Of a stretch of 43,776 bases of DNA, positions 41,801 through 43,776 are shown in pieces. Made by a program: the position numbers and the translations under genes. Numbering within the stretch: position 1 is the first letter of the stretch; each line of letters starts with the position of its first letter. This DNA is from JAVWGW01 sp036655915 (lineage in GTDB: Bacteria; Actinomycetota; Coriobacteriia; Coriobacteriales; Eggerthellaceae), in assembly GCA_036655915.1 (NCBI GenBank), contig JAVVPE010000008.1:1-43776 (forward strand), written 5' to 3'. The notes below the pieces were generated by a model. It worked only from the letters and a program-made list of their open reading frames with translations, was not told the DNA's origin and did not search any database.

Positions 41801-42322
41801 ACTATGGGGGATTTAACCGAACGCACGACTGATATTCCTGCAGCTACATTTGTGGGTATGGTTTCCAGCGTTGCGACCAAAATTACGAAGCGCGGCACAA
41901 AGATGGCAAACTTCATGCTGGAAGATACCACCGGGCACATAGAATGCCTCTGCTTCAAATACGACGAATGCTCCGATTGTTTGGTGGAAGATGCCATCGT
42001 AAAGATTAAGGGCAAATTTGAAGTTACCGATCGAGGCAGCCAATTGCTTGCCTTTGAGGTGAAGGCGCTTGAATTGGCAGGCAACGAGGCCGATGCGAAA
42101 CCCGCCCTGCTTGAGCTGCGCATTAAGGCGGGCGATTTTGGGGCGTCTACGACGCAGCGGCTCAACCGGATACTGATGTCGCATCCGGGGCGCGATGGCG
42201 TCGTGCTTTTGGTGCAGCAGACCGATGGGCGCAAGTTTCGCGCAGAGCTGCCGATGACAGTGGATTCAACGTCACCCATGCTGCTGTCAGAGATAGGGGA
42301 TTTGCTTGGGCGTTCCGCCTGA
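38867..42322 (+). CDS. dnaE: DNA polymerase III alpha subunit
   Basis: The replicative DNA polymerase, 1151 residues. I start at ATG 38867 (AAGAGG upstream), so the protein opens with the PHP domain MAFVHLHNHTEYSLLDGAT and ISDHGVMSG. The catalytic Asp residues are D405 and D407 in PDIDVDF and D559 in LKMDFLGLRTL. GVGPGRGSAAGSIVAYALGI is the palm signature. A fingers/beta-binding region follows, and the end carries an OB-fold (AATFVGMVSSVATKITKRG). All PHP His residues seen at the N-terminus are kept, so proofreading by this domain is possible. truA follows 26 nt later. Confidence 0.98.
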   Translation: MAFVHLHNHTEYSLLDGATHVKDMVRRAADLGMPAVAISDHGVMSGVPELSDACDAVEAETGVRVKPIFGCEVYFTTDEELRRDIKPRLYHLLLLAKTNEGYHNLVRLVSQSHVDNFYYKPRTTFSMLEKYGKGLIGSSACIAGIVPKLLDAGQFDEAVSWAQKLASAFEPGDFYIELQNQGIVTDAGLTQTDLNHQLVKVAQTVGLKTIATNDFHYLTHADARAQDIMLCIGTASTFDDPNRMRFSNDQFYMKTEQEMREALKDFPEACDTTVELAEKCNVVLERDSILPRFPLPEGETEDSLFRKQCLIGLHRRYGEELSAEVMDRYEHEAGVIIKQGFPAYFLIVQEYIQWAKDNGIGVGPGRGSAAGSIVAYALGITDLDPLPNGLLFERFLSEERIEMPDIDVDFEDERRGEVLDHVRDFYGEDHIAGVITFGKLQAKNAIRDAARVLDYPYNTGDRLAKMVGDELGITLKDALAQNPDLKKAYTSEPDCKEVLDAALSIEGHLRGEGVHACATIICRNPLADHVPVKRDTKGGGIITQYDGHYTPELGLLKMDFLGLRTLGVISRACNNIKDRFGVEIKPDEIPLDDKASFDLMCGGNMDGLFQVESALYVGLFARMKPRTFSDIVASIALNRPGPLESGMVDEFVNARQGKVAVHYYDDRLRPILEETYGTMVYQEQIMQVSMAMCGFSAGKADKLRKAMGKKKLDIMRQLQEEWNTGAVENGFALGIAKQIWNDAEKFAKYAFNKSHSAAYAVIVMRTAYLKAHYPNDYMAATLSSYMSNSDRLIKYIASCNHSGIPVLPPDINSSNLEFTPTDEGIRFGLAGVRGVGEKIVETIIEERKRNGAYKSLHDFVRRLDTHTYNRKTLEALIKAGAFESTGYTRRQCMYFVDETPMVEAAAKRQLDHDSGQVSMFDLFADDPDSGFNEAPPEPDGIEWDKKTLLTYEKEILKIYVSDHPLRPYEAALSRMSKFTMGDLTERTTDIPAATFVGMVSSVATKITKRGTKMANFMLEDTTGHIECLCFKYDECSDCLVEDAIVKIKGKFEVTDRGSQLLAFEVKALELAGNEADAKPALLELRIKAGDFGASTTQRLNRILMSHPGRDGVVLLVQQTDGRKFRAELPMTVDSTSPMLLSEIGDLLGRSA

Positions 42323-42348
42323 CGGCGGGAGGGGGAAACTGCGGTATC

Positions 42349-43134
42349 ATGGGAAGTATGGATGAAATGTATGACAACACTTTAGTGATTACGCTTGCTT
42401 ATAATGGTGCGCCGTTTGCGGGGTTTGCGCGGCAGCCGGGCTTGTTGACGGTGCAGGGTAACTTGGAAGATATGCTGGCGTTGCTGTTTCGGCGGCCGGT
42501 GGATACGACGTGTGCGGGGCGCACGGATGCGGGGGTGCATGCGCGTGGCCAGGTGGTAAGCTTTGACTGCACGGCAGAAGAAGTGGCGTTGCGGCCGCTG
42601 GGCACGCTAAGGCGATCGCTTAACGCCTTAACGCACGACGCGATTTCTGTTTCCGATGTTGCGGTAGCCGCGCCCGGGTTTTCTGCGCGCTTCGATGCGA
42701 CGCTGCGCGAATACCACTATCATCTGTGCGCGCAGGTGCCTCCCCCGATTTTCATGCAGGAGTTTTCTTGGCATATCACCAAGCCGCTTGATGTGGATGC
42801 CATGCGCGAAGGTGCCCGCCATCTTATCGGAGAACATGATTTTAAAAGTTTTTGCATGGTGGCATCGGCGATTGGGAAGCCAACGCAGCGCAATGTGCGT
42901 GAAATTACGCTGGAAGAACAGCTTATGATGGGGGAACGCATTATCGTCATCAAGGTGGTCGGGAATGCCTTTTTACATTCCATGGTGCGCGCTATCGTGG
43001 GCACGCTTGTTGCTGTAGGCCGAGGCAAACGCGATCCGCAATGGGTGGCTTCGGCGCTTGCGGCCTGTGATCGTCAGGCCGCAGGAGAGACCGCTCCTGC
43101 TGCGGGGCTGGTCTTTTGGCGCGTTCACTATTAG
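42349..43134 (+). CDS. truA: tRNA pseudouridine(38-40) synthase
   Basis: TruA makes pseudouridine in the anticodon stem-loop of tRNAs. The 261-residue protein carries the catalytic Asp (D60) in CAGRTDAGVHARGQ, plus REYHYHL and GNAFLHSMVRAIVGTL, all family signatures. The start is uncertain: ATG 42349, 42358 and 42367 are in frame. The GGGAGGGGG site at 42327-42335 is nearest to the first, so I use it. It is likely co-transcribed with dnaE. Confidence 0.96.
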   Translation: MGSMDEMYDNTLVITLAYNGAPFAGFARQPGLLTVQGNLEDMLALLFRRPVDTTCAGRTDAGVHARGQVVSFDCTAEEVALRPLGTLRRSLNALTHDAISVSDVAVAAPGFSARFDATLREYHYHLCAQVPPPIFMQEFSWHITKPLDVDAMREGARHLIGEHDFKSFCMVASAIGKPTQRNVREITLEEQLMMGERIIVIKVVGNAFLHSMVRAIVGTLVAVGRGKRDPQWVASALAACDRQAAGETAPAAGLVFWRVHY

Positions 43135-43166
43135 AATTGAACTTTGAGGATTTTGGAGGAGGAACG

Positions 43167-43776
43167 GTGTTCAAACCTAAAGCTGAACGACAAATAGCGC
43201 AAACTGCTGACAAAATAGTCTCTCAGAAAGAGGGTCTTGACGCCTTGTCGTGGAATCGTGTTATGGAAATTGCCCATATCCTGCAGGGCGGTTGCGACCA
43301 AAATGTAAGTATTGACCTGGGAAGTGAGCTTTCCGGTATAGCGCATTCCAATATTTCCCTTTCTTACAAGCTAGGAATTGAGGGCTCCGTGCACACGGGG
43401 CAGAATATGCCCTCTGGCATTGAAATGCTTGAAGGCACCCCGCCCGATGCGGGCACCCAGGCGGTCGAGGATGTGCAAGCGTCGGCCGCTGCCGTACCCG
43501 TTGCAGCTGCACCAGCCGCAGTGCCCGCTGTGTCCACTGCGCCCGAAGCGGCACCTTCGGCGGCTGATGTGCCCGAAAAACAGCCTGATACACATAATTT
43601 AATATTTGGCGATTACGTTTTCCCTGTACCCAATGTGCCGGCAGCAGATCCTCTTCCCGAAGCGGCTACCCCCGCAGTTGTGGAAGTTGAAGCTACCGTA
43701 AAAGTGGCTACCGCTGTGGTTTCGGAAAGGGAAGCTGCTGCAAAAGCGGCCGAAGAAGCTCGTCGTGCGGCGAGCG
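43167..43776 (+). CDS. Ala/Pro-rich hypothetical protein, 3' end cut off
   Basis: An open frame runs from GTG 43167, with a strong GGAGGAGGAA just upstream, to the window end (203 codons, no stop). The first 70 residues are a mixed, possibly folded domain (VFKPKAERQIAQTADKIVS, then WNRVMEIAHILQGGCDQN). Residues about 95-140 are Ala/Pro/Val-rich linker, and the last part seen turns to Ala/Glu/Arg-rich, probably coiled coil (EREAAAKAAEEARRAAS). No signal peptide or membrane segment yet. It may be a structural or envelope-linked protein. I do not recognise the family. Confidence 0.7.
   Translation, partial: MFKPKAERQIAQTADKIVSQKEGLDALSWNRVMEIAHILQGGCDQNVSIDLGSELSGIAHSNISLSYKLGIEGSVHTGQNMPSGIEMLEGTPPDAGTQAVEDVQASAAAVPVAAAPAAVPAVSTAPEAAPSAADVPEKQPDTHNLIFGDYVFPVPNVPAADPLPEAATPAVVEVEATVKVATAVVSEREAAAKAAEEARRAAS

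Noticed and set aside
1..43776. CRISPR array, tRNA/rRNA genes, insertion sequence, phage or attachment site
   Set aside because: No regularly spaced repeats, cloverleaf, transposase or integrase features were found on either strand; the only direct repeats are in the murJ tail and small regulatory sites.

Overview
The window looks like chromosome from a Gram-positive, moderately high-GC actinobacterium. The best fit is Coriobacteriia, probably the family Eggerthellaceae; this is inference. The pointers are an RpoB/RpoC pair of actinobacterial style with an unusually long RpoC tail, a LuxR-type regulator with a large polytopic membrane half, Sec-exported cytochrome c/molybdopterin-fold proteins, QueH-type queuosine synthesis, and an ECF riboflavin importer with a fused double ATPase. 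Most of the window is housekeeping sequence with tight operons and short gaps. I see no tRNA, rRNA, CRISPR array, insertion sequence or prophage gene.

Layout. 1-690 (minus): a cut TIGR04076-like gene and a deformylase-like protein without the catalytic Glu. 691-1076: a spacer with a G-quadruplex motif and the rpoBC promoter. 1077-9114: rpoB, rpoC and a terminator. 9133-10874: hisE overlapping glmM. 10983-16136: a five-gene Opp/Nik-type ABC importer with a His-rich ATPase. 16196-16572: a cold-shock gene with a leader hairpin and a two-way terminator. 16616-20533: queuosine genes queA and queH (minus), then a HAD hydrolase and tgt (plus). 20788-23885: fused secDF and a DUF1292-like gene.

23.9-28.5 kb is the accessory-looking, more AT-rich part. 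It holds a free Ig-like domain protein, a divergent membrane-anchored LuxR regulator, a triheme/molybdopterin-fold/Ig lipoprotein, and a second secreted molybdopterin-fold protein. An 8-bp-arm palindrome sits between the divergent genes and overlaps the predicted -35 of the lipoprotein promoter. This set is the best candidate for an undescribed system: a sensor-controlled extracytoplasmic redox module. Its Mo-fold parts carry Sec rather than Tat signals, which makes cofactor loading a real question.

28.5-32.7 kb (minus): a complete FMN-riboswitch operon (promoter, aptamer, terminator, ribU, ecfAA', ecfT) followed by a PNPOx-like gene. 32.7-35.7 kb: a tiny membrane ORF or transporter remnant, a class III aminotransferase, two small overlapping ORFs and map. 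35.7-38.8 kb: murJ, with three ETGAI repeats in its cytoplasmic tail, divergent from nadK. 38.9-43.8 kb: dnaE, truA and the start of an Ala/Pro-rich protein that runs off the end.
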